Shown here piece after piece: positions 35,527 through 44,420 of a DNA stretch of 64,000 bases; the first letter of the stretch is position 1; each line of letters begins with the position of its first letter. The stretch covers positions 4,333,501 to 4,397,500 of the forward strand of contig NZ_CP019799.1 of assembly GCF_002007605.1 (NCBI RefSeq). The letters run 5' to 3'. A program made the position numbers and the translations under genes. The notes beneath the pieces were generated by a model that saw nothing but the letters and a program-made list of their open reading frames with translations, was not told the origin of the DNA and searched no databases. The DNA is from Cellvibrio sp. PSBB023 (GTDB taxonomy: Bacteria > Pseudomonadota > Gammaproteobacteria > Pseudomonadales > Cellvibrionaceae).

Positions 35527-36600
35527 ATGGACAAAATAAAAATGAAAAGTACGGAGCGTGAATCACTTAAATCAGCAGAAAACCTTCCTCTGGTGTCAAT
35601 CATAATTCCCACTTTAAATGAGGGAAAATATATATCGCAAACATTGCAGCAATTGCATGATCAAACCTACCCCCAAAATCGGATGGAAATTATTGTCGTT
35701 GATGGCGGTTCAACGGACAGTACATTCGATATTGTTAGTCAATGGATTAACAGGTCAGTTTTAAATATAAAAATTTTACCAAATACTAAGCGGATATCGA
35801 GCTGTGCCCGCAATATAGGGGTGAGTGTTGCCCAGGGCGAGTACGTGTTGTTTATTGATGCTCATGTGTTTATTCCATCATCGCAACTAATCGAGAATAT
35901 GGTGCGTGCAGCGCACCGTCAGAGCGCGCTGGTTTTAGGTAGACCTCAGCCGCTAACCCCTCCTGCGTTAAGCGTCTTTCAATCTGTAGTGGCAAATGTC
36001 CGTGGTTCAAGGTTCGGGCATTCCACCCGCTCATTTATTTATTCTGATGCTGAAGGATGGGTGAGTCCTGTGAGTGTTGGGGTTATGTATCACATTTCAC
36101 TGTTTGATAAGGTGGGGTGCTTTGATGAAAGTTTTGATGCGGCGGAAGATGTAGATTTTAATTTCAGGTTGGAGCAAGAGGGATATAAGGCTTATATCAG
36201 TTCTGATTTCAAGGTACTTTACTACCCTCGGAAAAATATCGCGGGACTTGTGAAACAAATGTTTCGCTATGGTTTGGGGCGGGCAAGGTTTACGAATAAA
36301 CATATTGGTGGATTACAGTTTGAAATATTCTTTCCTGTTTTTGCATTAATGATTCTATTGGTCATTGGTTTCATGGCATTTAATAGTTATATGCACATAC
36401 TATGCATGACTTTTTGTGCGATTGGCTATTCGTCCTTGGTTGTTCTGTTATATAGAACTTTTGATGATGTGAAAGAATTGTTGCTCGCTCCTTTTGTTTT
36501 GCTGTCTATTTATATTGGTCTGGCGTTAGGGCTTTTGGCGGGACTAATTGAATGTCTTAATAAAAAATTCTGTAAGCGTAAGGAATCTTATAATGAATGA
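35527..36600 (+). CDS. Family 2 glycosyltransferase
   Basis: A 357-residue GT2 enzyme. The GT-A domain has VSIIIPTLNEGKYI, IIVVDGGSTDST, ISSCARNIGV and FIDAHVF (DxH/DxD-like metal site), then EDVDFNFRLEQEGYKAYI. Two to three membrane helices lie at the C-terminus (about residues 270-345), so it works at the inner membrane on a lipid-linked or cell-surface glycan. The ATG at 35527 has GGAT upstream; a GTG at 35509 is the alternative. The PhyH gene begins inside its last codons. Confidence 0.87.
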   Translation: MDKIKMKSTERESLKSAENLPLVSIIIPTLNEGKYISQTLQQLHDQTYPQNRMEIIVVDGGSTDSTFDIVSQWINRSVLNIKILPNTKRISSCARNIGVSVAQGEYVLFIDAHVFIPSSQLIENMVRAAHRQSALVLGRPQPLTPPALSVFQSVVANVRGSRFGHSTRSFIYSDAEGWVSPVSVGVMYHISLFDKVGCFDESFDAAEDVDFNFRLEQEGYKAYISSDFKVLYYPRKNIAGLVKQMFRYGLGRARFTNKHIGGLQFEIFFPVFALMILLVIGFMAFNSYMHILCMTFCAIGYSSLVVLLYRTFDDVKELLLAPFVLLSIYIGLALGLLAGLIECLNKKFCKRKESYNE

Positions 36601-37333
36601 GCTGAGAGCATCAATTCAGGATCTTGGTTTTTGCCATATACAAAATGTTTTTTCGAGCGATGAGTTGGATCGCTGTGATTCTATTATTACAACGATGATG
36701 GAAAAAGAGGGGTTTATTGTCGATCTACTAAAAAGTGATATGTCGGGTGATTGTGATGTTAAACGGCAGCAAATGGAAATTTTAAGACCTTCTTTATTAT
36801 CTGCCAGTTTGAGAAAGTCTCAGGTTTATAAGCAATGTTATTTAATAGCGAAGGAGTATTTTGGTGGTTCGGCTTACTATCTGTTTGATCATGCCATTTT
36901 TAAAATGCCGAATAGCACCACGATAACGCCTTGGCATCAGGATCAGGCCTATTTGGGGGATGACGTGATTATTCCCAGTTTGCATTTCTGGATACCGTTT
37001 CAGGATACCGATGCGAATAATGGGGCAATGCAGTTTATCAAGGCAAGTCACCATAAACTGCTGAAGCATAGATTGGCGTATCAACATAATTCACATGTGC
37101 TGACAGCAGTGGATTACTCCGAAAATAACTGTGTGAGTATGGATATTAAACGTGGTGATGTTTCAGTGCACACCAACTTCACATTACATTCAGCAACTGC
37201 AAACCATAGCGAATTACCACGTAAGGCCTGGGTTATCCATTTTGGCGAAAAACCGGAGATTTATAAGAGAGTTGCTAAAGTGAAAAACGGTTTTATTAAA
37301 AACATGAACCGCTTTTTACGCTCCAGTCATTAA
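36593..37333 (+). CDS. PhyH-family Fe(II)/2-oxoglutarate dioxygenase
   Basis: A 246-residue phytanoyl-CoA dioxygenase-like protein. The iron-binding triad is visible: H-x-D in PWHQDQAYL and the distal histidine in the VHTNFTLHSATANHS region, with the 2-oxoglutarate arginine in PRKAWVIHF. These enzymes hydroxylate varied small molecules, lipids or sugars. The ATG overlaps the GT2 stop by eight bases and has AAGGA upstream, so the two are co-translated. Its substrate is unknown; a glycan- or lipid-modifying role with the GT2 is plausible. Base composition is low in GC compared with the core genes. Confidence 0.85.
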   Translation: MNELRASIQDLGFCHIQNVFSSDELDRCDSIITTMMEKEGFIVDLLKSDMSGDCDVKRQQMEILRPSLLSASLRKSQVYKQCYLIAKEYFGGSAYYLFDHAIFKMPNSTTITPWHQDQAYLGDDVIIPSLHFWIPFQDTDANNGAMQFIKASHHKLLKHRLAYQHNSHVLTAVDYSENNCVSMDIKRGDVSVHTNFTLHSATANHSELPRKAWVIHFGEKPEIYKRVAKVKNGFIKNMNRFLRSSH

Positions 37334-37697
37334 TAGGCTTCAATCTAAATGTATTGTGGCGCTTTATTGAGCACGGCGAGGATTTTATTGGCCTGATGCA
37401 AATATATAGCTGATTAGACTAAAAATAACCAGTCAACTTGAAAAAACGCTAATGTGGTTTACCCTTTTACGATGTATGTGAGGCGAATTGCCCCATCACA
37501 TTGTTGTGAAAGAACAGGAGTTATTCACTCGTTGGTACTGTAATGCACTTTGCGTTACATCCTTTCCTTAGCCAAACAGTAAATAATGAAGCGTACATAC
37601 AATTAATATTTACTGTAAGTAAGCCGGATAGTTATATCCATGCGCTGTTAGTAAGGTAACTCAAACAGTCGGCTGATTTTTATTTACTGGAGCATTT
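37334..37697. other. Intergenic region upstream of the large surface protein
   Basis: About 364 AT-rich bases with no supported gene. It must hold the promoter of the 1592-residue protein, but no convincing -35/-10 pair or operator stands out. Confidence 0.5.
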
Positions 37698-40600
37698 ATG
37701 ATTTTATGTAGTCCACGTTGGTGGCGCACCTGTATTAATAGTCTCTTTGCGTTATTTCTCATCAGTGTCGCGGCACATTCCCAAGCAGATGCTATCACTT
37801 ATGTTGAAACCCAGACGAACAACGTCAATGGGGTGGCCGGACTCTTAGGTATCAGTGATGTGGCTGTCAGCCCTGATGGTAAGTTTGTCTACGCCGCATC
37901 CTACCAAGCGAATGCAATCAGTGTTTTTGAGCGTAATGCAGAAACAGGGCGATTGACCTACAGAAGTACGAATACTGGAGTATCTGCTGCTTTTAGCGTA
38001 GATGTCAGCTCTGATAACAAGAGTGTGTACGCGGCATCACCTACCGGTAGCGTGGTGTATGCCTTTGAGCGGAATCTAACCACAGGGGCATTGACCTCGA
38101 TTGGTTCGGCATCAGGTTCACCAACAGGAGGTTTTGTGTCTGTTAGTGTCAGCCCTGATAGCAAAACAGTGTACGGCGTTGGCGGCAGCCCCAGTGGTTT
38201 GGTGGTGTTTAGCCGTGATATTGGGACAGGCGCTATTGCACGAGCGGCTGATTATGCTGATAACACCAACGGATATGCGTTGGGCCAGCTGTTTAGCCCC
38301 ACTGCCAGTCCGATCAAAAATATCGCGTCAAGTGCCGACGGGCAGTTTGTGTATGTAACCTCGACCGTTGACAATGCGGTCACGCTTTTTAGCCGCAATG
38401 TAACGGGAGCGCTAACACAGATTGCTGTTTATGTAGATGGCGTGGCGGGTGTTGATGGTTTGCAGGCGGCGTCATCGGTAAAACTGTCTCCTGACGGTCA
38501 GCATCTTTATGTCACCGGTCAGGGGGAGTCATCTGTTGCTATCTTTGGTGTTGATGAAATCACGGGAGAGTTAACCTACATCACCAAAGTGACAAATGGC
38601 GTAAATGGCATTACCAATCTGCAGGGCACTCGTAGTTTGACGATCAGCCCGGATGGCAGATACGTATTGGTCAGTGCCATAAACTCTAGTTCGGTCACAG
38701 CCTTTTCCCGCGATGCTGCAACAGGTTTGTTAACGATTGACAGTGTTGCTATTAATGCTGTCAACGGGGTGACGAATATGTCTTCCCCATCGGGCATGGC
38801 GACAGACCCCCTGAATCGCCATTTATACGTAGCTGGGCAGGTATCAAACAGCCTGGTCGTATTTTCCTTGCCTACTCCTGCTATTAAATTATCAGCAAAC
38901 ACTGCTACAGCCATAGTATCTGGCCCTGCCATTACTTTGGATCCGCAACTTGAGGTGTTTGACTCTGACAGCCCTAGCCTTGCATCTGCAACCGTCACTA
39001 TTAATAGCGGCTTCATCAATACTGATGCACTTGCAGTACAGACGGTGGCAGGTATTACAGCTGCTTATGATGCAGCTACAGGTGTGTTGACACTGAATGG
39101 CGTAGCATCGCTTGCTGATTATCAAGCAGTACTTAGAAGCTTGAGCTATCAGGCCGGCGCAGATCCTTCATTGGGGCAAGGTGACTCTTCAGCGAGACTG
39201 ATCAGTATTCAGATTTCGGATGGTGAAAACACCAGTGCTGCTGTTGCTATTGAGGTGACTGTAGAAAAACCAAGTAGCTTTATAGTCAATTTTGTGGATT
39301 GGGATAGCACAGTATTAAGTTCCCAAGTGGTTGCAGCAGGTACTGCGGCTACGGCACCCTCGGCTCCAAGTCGCACGGGCTACAGCTTTACCGGATGGAG
39401 TCTGGCTTTTGATAATGTAACGGCTGATCTGACGGTGACCGCTCAATACAGTATCAATACTTATACGGTGATTTTTGACCTGAATGGCGGTAGCCGTACC
39501 GGTGGTGGAGCCTTAACCCAAACGGTAGATTATGGTCTGGCCGCGATGGCTCCGGTTTTTACAGGGCCTGCAGGTACCACCTTCACTGGTTGGAGTACCA
39601 GTTTTGATGCAGTGACTGCCGATTTGACCGTGACGGCTCAATACAGCATCAATAGTTATAGCGTCACCTTTAATTTGGACGGTGGTAATCGTACCGGCGG
39701 CGGCGCCTTAACCCAAACAGTAAATTATGGTTTGGCTGCGACAGCTCCTCTCTTTACTCCACCTCTCGGCAAAACCTTCTCAGGCTGGAGTACCAGTTTC
39801 AATGCCGTTACGGCTAATCTCACTGTCACAGCGCAATACACAATCAATACTTACACAGTGACTTTCGATCTGGATGGCGGTAGCCGTACCGGTGGTGGTG
39901 TCCTGGTGCAAACGGTTAATTACGGCGAGGCAGCAACAGCGCCAGTATTAACTGCTCCTGCGGGAAAAACCTTCAGTGGTTGGAGCGGCAGTTTCGATAA
40001 TGTTACGGCTAATCTCACTATCACGGCGCAATACACTCAAAATAGTTACACAGTTACAGCGACAGTCGTCGGTGATGGAATCGTGACGCCAGCAACCCAA
40101 GAAGTGCAGTCAGGCTCTAATGCGATGCTTACACTGAATTTGTTGCGTGACGGTGATTACGTATCACTTGGCAGTAACTGTAATGCCACTTTATCTGGCA
40201 GTCAGATAACCACTTCTGCCATCACTAGCGATTGTGCAATCACAGTGACTGTTTACGCAGCAACTGTAGCGGCGAAAAACAGCGATAAAAATCTGGCAGT
40301 TAATGAGGCCAGCCGTTTTACGATAACGGGCGGCGTGGGCGATAAGCTGTTAACCGAAGCATCGCTCAAGCGTTCCGGTGATGAAACTGCTCTCGATCTC
40401 ACTGATGCGAATGCGCTGGTCAAGTTGCAGTCTGATGGCAGCTATTTGTTCAGTTCCAATCGCACCGGGCGCTACACCTTGACCTATGTTGATTCCGTAT
40501 CAGGTGAGCGTGTGACCCTGGGCTTTGATGTGCTGCCCTACATTGCCTTTACATCCAGTAAGCAACCGGTACAGCAAAACACAGCGACCAAGGTCAGGGT

Positions 40601-42476
40601 TTGGTTGAGTGACGAGCCAATTGAATATCCTGTTGTGGCAGATTTTGTTGCTACTGGTTCGACTCTGGCATCTGAGCAATTTGAATTAACGGCCGACGAT
40701 AACTTGCATCGAACCTATGAGGTTACTGCCACTGCCGAGGTAGCTAATATCAGCCTCAAGCAAGAAGGATTGGTTGCAGCCTTGAGAGGTACTCCTGCGG
40801 TGCACACTTTGGCGGTACAGCAACAATTGCCGGCATTGGCTCTGACGGTCAGCGCAGCCCAAAATGGGCAGCAGGGTTCTGTCGTGACGACTGCTGATGG
40901 TGATGTTGTTCTGAATGTAGTGGAGCTCAATGGTATTAATGCGACTTACACTTGGTCAGCAGATGGATTGGTGTTGGTGACCAATGGTGCCAGCGCGAGC
41001 TTTAGCACGGGAACAGTACCGCAAGGTCTTTATACTGTGACGGTTCAGGCAACCGCCTTGGATGGTCGCACCGGTCAATATGATTTTGTTGTTCGTATTG
41101 TTGCTGATTGCCCTCTCAGTTCTTGTGCTGATACGGGCTACAACGGCGTTCCTGCTGTAGCTAATCCCCATAGCGCTACGTCAAACCGCCTTGCGTTGTG
41201 TCCATCTGTCGATGGTGCCACTAATCGTGTGGCTAGCTGCCAAGTTGAAGGTGCCGCTTCGCTTTATGCCGAGGCTCCAAGCCAATACACTTTGGCGCTG
41301 GGCGCACTTTCTGGTGATCAGTCTTGGGCAACGGGCCAGTTTGGCCTTGCCGTTAATGATCAAACCCTGGCTGATGATAAGGGCTATAGCCACTTGGGCG
41401 CGGTAGCGAATTTTGATGTGCTGGGCTTGGATCATCCGGGCGAGGCGGTATCGATTCTTGTGCCATTACCTACCGGCACCAAAATTCCCAAGGATGCTGT
41501 ATGGCGTAAATACATTGCCAATCAATGGCGAGACTTTGCAGTTGATGATGACAATAAGCTCCACAGTGCTGCGCATGATGCATCAGGCTTGTGCCCCGGT
41601 GTATCTGCCGATACATGGATGGAGGGCTTGGTGCAAGGTTTTGATTGTGTTCGCCTGACCATTGAAGATGGCGGTCCAAATGATGCTGATAACACTGCAA
41701 ACAATGTCATCCGTGATCCAGGTGTATTAGCTGTAGCACTGACACCGGAGCCGCCAGTTGAGCCTCCAGTGACTCCACCTACCGATCCTGTTGTTAAGGA
41801 TGTGAGTGTCAAATCAGGTGGCGGTAGTATGGGCGGCGGTAGTCTATTACTGGTTGGATTGCTGGGCCTGGTCCGTTTCCGCAAAACGCTCGCGGCAATT
41901 ATGTTACTGCCCTTGCCCGCGTTGGCGGAGGGCGTTTACTTCGGTGTGGATGGCCTGGCAGTAGAGACATCGGTAGAGAATACGAATGTCTCGGCCAAGA
42001 TTGACAATATAGCCGGGGTGGCGGAGGTGGATGATAGTTCACGTACAGGCTGGCGGGTGTATGGCGGGTTGCCGCTTACCAATAGTCTTTTTGTAGAGCT
42101 TGGTTGGCTCGACATGGGCGAGATTACTACTCGGTTCAGCGGTATCCCTGAATCAACGAATCCTGCCCAGCTAACGGCTGTCGCTCCGCAATCTGGCAAG
42201 GGCTTTGAGTTGGGAATGCGCTGGCAAATGACAGACCGCTTTGAGCATCTCAAGCCAAGCCTCAGGGCTGGTGTTTGGATGATGGATTTCAAGCAACGCT
42301 ACATTGAAGATGCAGGTATTAATCGTGACAGCGAGGGCGACAACGTCGCTTTTATTGGCGCCGATGCGCAATGGGTGTTGAGTGAACATTGGTCTACGAA
42401 GCTGGGTGTATCGCGTTACTACACTCAGGAATACGGCACTGTGACCCTTAACCTGGGCGTGGTATACAACTTCTAA
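37698..42476 (+). CDS. Large multi-domain surface protein with an internal GlyGly-CTERM-like anchor and a C-terminal outer-membrane barrel
   Basis: A 1592-residue exported protein. A signal peptide (about 1-32) leads into a beta-propeller (about 35-395) of lactonase/YVTN type with SPDGKFVYAAS repeats. A cadherin-like module follows (about 400-520), then one degenerate and three 65-residue InlB-type repeats (589-783), further Ig-like modules and a choice-of-anchor-like domain (about 1220-1345). At 1373-1396 a SGGGSMGGGSLLLVGLLGLV segment plus RFRK looks like a GlyGly-CTERM sorting tail. Instead of ending, the chain continues with a second signal-like stretch and an eight-strand OmpA-like barrel (about 1413-1592) ending GVVYNF. 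It is probably a surface adhesin or scaffold; how the two anchors are used is unclear. Confidence 0.85.
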   Translation: MILCSPRWWRTCINSLFALFLISVAAHSQADAITYVETQTNNVNGVAGLLGISDVAVSPDGKFVYAASYQANAISVFERNAETGRLTYRSTNTGVSAAFSVDVSSDNKSVYAASPTGSVVYAFERNLTTGALTSIGSASGSPTGGFVSVSVSPDSKTVYGVGGSPSGLVVFSRDIGTGAIARAADYADNTNGYALGQLFSPTASPIKNIASSADGQFVYVTSTVDNAVTLFSRNVTGALTQIAVYVDGVAGVDGLQAASSVKLSPDGQHLYVTGQGESSVAIFGVDEITGELTYITKVTNGVNGITNLQGTRSLTISPDGRYVLVSAINSSSVTAFSRDAATGLLTIDSVAINAVNGVTNMSSPSGMATDPLNRHLYVAGQVSNSLVVFSLPTPAIKLSANTATAIVSGPAITLDPQLEVFDSDSPSLASATVTINSGFINTDALAVQTVAGITAAYDAATGVLTLNGVASLADYQAVLRSLSYQAGADPSLGQGDSSARLISIQISDGENTSAAVAIEVTVEKPSSFIVNFVDWDSTVLSSQVVAAGTAATAPSAPSRTGYSFTGWSLAFDNVTADLTVTAQYSINTYTVIFDLNGGSRTGGGALTQTVDYGLAAMAPVFTGPAGTTFTGWSTSFDAVTADLTVTAQYSINSYSVTFNLDGGNRTGGGALTQTVNYGLAATAPLFTPPLGKTFSGWSTSFNAVTANLTVTAQYTINTYTVTFDLDGGSRTGGGVLVQTVNYGEAATAPVLTAPAGKTFSGWSGSFDNVTANLTITAQYTQNSYTVTATVVGDGIVTPATQEVQSGSNAMLTLNLLRDGDYVSLGSNCNATLSGSQITTSAITSDCAITVTVYAATVAAKNSDKNLAVNEASRFTITGGVGDKLLTEASLKRSGDETALDLTDANALVKLQSDGSYLFSSNRTGRYTLTYVDSVSGERVTLGFDVLPYIAFTSSKQPVQQNTATKVRVWLSDEPIEYPVVADFVATGSTLASEQFELTADDNLHRTYEVTATAEVANISLKQEGLVAALRGTPAVHTLAVQQQLPALALTVSAAQNGQQGSVVTTADGDVVLNVVELNGINATYTWSADGLVLVTNGASASFSTGTVPQGLYTVTVQATALDGRTGQYDFVVRIVADCPLSSCADTGYNGVPAVANPHSATSNRLALCPSVDGATNRVASCQVEGAASLYAEAPSQYTLALGALSGDQSWATGQFGLAVNDQTLADDKGYSHLGAVANFDVLGLDHPGEAVSILVPLPTGTKIPKDAVWRKYIANQWRDFAVDDDNKLHSAAHDASGLCPGVSADTWMEGLVQGFDCVRLTIEDGGPNDADNTANNVIRDPGVLAVALTPEPPVEPPVTPPTDPVVKDVSVKSGGGSMGGGSLLLVGLLGLVRFRKTLAAIMLLPLPALAEGVYFGVDGLAVETSVENTNVSAKIDNIAGVAEVDDSSRTGWRVYGGLPLTNSLFVELGWLDMGEITTRFSGIPESTNPAQLTAVAPQSGKGFELGMRWQMTDRFEHLKPSLRAGVWMMDFKQRYIEDAGINRDSEGDNVAFIGADAQWVLSEHWSTKLGVSRYYTQEYGTVTLNLGVVYNF
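39462..40046 (+). repeat. Three tandem 195-bp coding repeats
   Basis: Three 65-codon units begin at 39462, 39657 and 39852, each coding for Y-(T/S)-V-x-F-x-L-x-GG then RTGGG, and ending TAQY. They match the Listeria-Bacteroides (InlB B) repeat pattern. A fourth degenerate unit precedes them at about 39273-39461. High nucleotide similarity makes copy-number change likely. Confidence 0.9.
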
Positions 42477-42497
42477 TAGTTAAACAGATCTTTGTTT

Positions 42498-42533
42498 GCC
42501 CCTAATGAATCATGCAAATGATTCATTAGGGGC
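42498..42533. terminator. Long perfect palindrome between convergent genes
   Basis: A perfect 15-bp stem (GCCCCTAATGAATCA/TGATTCATTAGGGGC) with a TGCAAA loop lies between the surface protein gene and the minus-strand lipoprotein operon. It lacks a long T-run, so it may be a terminator or a symmetric protein site. Confidence 0.6.
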
Positions 42534-42603
42534 TATTCACTCACAGAAATATATTTCCTTCCTTACGATTGAGCAGCATTCTGGGTAATCCAATTACTCG
42601 GAT

Positions 42604-43236
42604 TTATTTTGCTTCATGGTAAGGACCAGGCAGCATACCGCGTGATTTATCGTTTACTGCAACCAAATTAGCTTGTGAAGATAAACCGTAGGTTTTATCA
42701 ACCAGAGCACCAACGATTTGATCTGCAATCGCACCAACCAATGCGCCTACAAGTCCACCACCGCCATCACTCGAGCTCTGTTGTGCGAAAACTTTTGCTT
42801 CCCATAATAGTGTTCCGGTGCGGGTATCAACCAGGCGAACGGTAGAATCCACGACAGCAACAGATGAGATTACCTGAAACTTTTGTCCCCATTGATTGAT
42901 GTGAACATACAGTACCGCATCAGCACCGGTAACACTGTGTATTTTATCCAACGGGACACTGTTCATTTCAGCTGGTGTTGGTAGGCCATTTTCTTTGAGT
43001 AAGGTATCAACTACAGCAACCGGAAAAACATAATAGCCTTTCTCTGCCAAGGGTTTGGATATTGTTGATAAAAAGGTATAGGTTGAGTTGACATCCGTTG
43101 AGTCGCTCATTGGCGGGATCACCAAAATGGATCGGGGTTTTGCAGCATGAAACGCCGTGTAGTCATAAGGTTTAACTGCGCAACCGGAGGTGATGGTGAG
43201 TATCAGTAAACCGAGTATTAATCCTAAATTTTTCAT
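42604..43236 (-). CDS. GNA1162-family (DUF799) lipoprotein
   Basis: A 210-residue lipoprotein. The signal peptide ends in the lipobox TSGCA. The body matches the GNA1162/DUF799 family (SILVIPPMSDSTDVNSTY, GADAVLYVHINQWGQ, VRLVDTRTGTLLWEAK), whose fold resembles the TolB N-terminal/CsgG-like domain. It is the third gene of a CsgG-DUF4810-DUF799 unit, one base after the DUF4810 gene. The trio probably forms an outer-membrane-associated complex; its cargo is unknown and no curli genes are near. Confidence 0.87.
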   Translation of the reverse strand: MKNLGLILGLLILTITSGCAVKPYDYTAFHAAKPRSILVIPPMSDSTDVNSTYTFLSTISKPLAEKGYYVFPVAVVDTLLKENGLPTPAEMNSVPLDKIHSVTGADAVLYVHINQWGQKFQVISSVAVVDSTVRLVDTRTGTLLWEAKVFAQQSSSDGGGGLVGALVGAIADQIVGALVDKTYGLSSQANLVAVNDKSRGMLPGPYHEAK

Positions 43237-43237
43237 T

Positions 43238-43594
43238 TCATTCTTTCCCTTTTTCCAGACGAGTTAGCAATCCATCAACAAAAATAGCAGACTCAGGATA
43301 GTGAGCCAGCTCTTCATTCAGGGATAGTTTTGCCTGTTCACTATTGCCCATGCTGGCGTAAAGCATTCCCATGTGAGCAAAAACACCTGGTGGAACCGGC
43401 TTTCCTTTGCTCGCCGCTATTTCAACATCCTGACGCAGTTTGGTGAGTTGTTGATCTGCGGTTGCTTCTCCAGGGTTTTTATACATATCGTAAACAACTT
43501 GCTCGTAGTTGCCCCAATGATATGTTGTCTGATTATTGACACAGCCAGTCAGGCAGAGTGCCAGTACTAAACTTACTATTATTTTCATTGTCAT
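43238..43594 (-). CDS. DUF4810 lipoprotein
   Basis: A 118-residue lipoprotein with lipobox LTGCV. The DUF4810 pattern is clear: YHWGNYEQVVYDMYKNPGEA and GKPVPPGVFAHMGMLY, with a TPR-like helical end (NSEQAKLSLNEELAHYPES). It lies eight bases after the CsgG-like gene and one base before the GNA1162 gene, the usual arrangement of this trio. No function has been established for the domain. Confidence 0.85.
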   Translation of the reverse strand: MTMKIIVSLVLALCLTGCVNNQTTYHWGNYEQVVYDMYKNPGEATADQQLTKLRQDVEIAASKGKPVPPGVFAHMGMLYASMGNSEQAKLSLNEELAHYPESAIFVDGLLTRLEKGKE

Positions 43595-43602
43595 TTTCCT
43601 TA

Positions 43603-44289
43603 TTATTTCTCAATATTCCAAACGCCGTTCTGTAAATCGCGAACCATATTGTTTACCGCTTCGGTGATCGCATAATTCAATACTTTACCGTTGAGTGTGG
43701 CATCGTAACCCGCTGTGCCGCCAAAACCGACCACTTCGCGATTGCTCAATACGTATTCACCCGCTCCTTGAGTTGAGTAAATAATTTCCGAGGTTCTGAC
43801 ATCAACAATATTCAGCGCAACCTTGGCATAAGCTGTTTGTTTTTTGCCTGAGCCCAAAATGCCAAACAATTGCTGATCGCCAGTCACTTTGCGGCCGAAT
43901 TCAGTTACATCGCCGCTGACTGCATAATTTGCACCTTTCAGTGTTTGGTTTATACCCGAGATTTTTGCTTCAGTCTCCAGGCCGCTCATGTTGTCGCGAT
44001 CCACAACACTAAAGCGATTGGTTTGTTGCAGGTGGGTTTTCAAAATGGTTTTTGCCTGGTTACCCAGATTATCCACATTGGTAGAGAACATACCTTGCAG
44101 ATACGTAGAGCGATTTTGGAAATTGCCTACGACCAATGTGTACTTGGTGCCTTGATAAGTAGTGCCGTGGGTTTCAACTGTCTGTGGGGTGATTTCGCGG
44201 TGTGACTCTGTTGCACAAGCGGTACATAATGCGATTAGGCAGCCAACCCCGATACTCTTTATTATTTTCTGGCCGATAAATGTAACCAT
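43603..44289 (-). CDS. CsgG/HfaB-family lipoprotein
   Basis: A 228-residue CsgG-like lipoprotein with lipobox CTACA. Family features are KYTLVVGNFQNRS, LKTHLQQTNRFSVVDRDN, GANYAVSGDVTEFG and VRTSEIIYSTQG. CsgG itself forms a nonameric outer-membrane pore for curli subunits; shorter homologues like this one form pores or periplasmic rings of unknown cargo. The ATG at 44289 has GGAG nine bases upstream and was chosen over ATGs at 44304 and 44298. It is the first gene of the three-lipoprotein operon. Confidence 0.87.
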   Translation of the reverse strand: MVTFIGQKIIKSIGVGCLIALCTACATESHREITPQTVETHGTTYQGTKYTLVVGNFQNRSTYLQGMFSTNVDNLGNQAKTILKTHLQQTNRFSVVDRDNMSGLETEAKISGINQTLKGANYAVSGDVTEFGRKVTGDQQLFGILGSGKKQTAYAKVALNIVDVRTSEIIYSTQGAGEYVLSNREVVGFGGTAGYDATLNGKVLNYAITEAVNNMVRDLQNGVWNIEK

Positions 44290-44361
44290 TAAAAACATCT
44301 CCATTCGTTAATTTACAGTGAGTGAGCGTTACGCAAAGGTAGCGCTTATTTTTGTTTCACA

Positions 44362-44391
44362 AAAAACCACTGATAATAATCAGTGGTTTTT
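44362..44391 (-). terminator. Terminator of ychF
   Basis: A perfect 13-bp stem (AAAAACCACTGAT/ATCAGTGGTTTTT) with an AATA loop, with A and T runs on either side, lies just after the ychF stop. Confidence 0.85.
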
Positions 44392-44420
44392 GATCTACAG
44401 AAATAGGGTTGTAGAGCAAT

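Noticed and set aside
39273..40046. Regular 195-bp repeats considered as a non-coding array
   Set aside because: They stay in frame and encode InlB-type protein modules.
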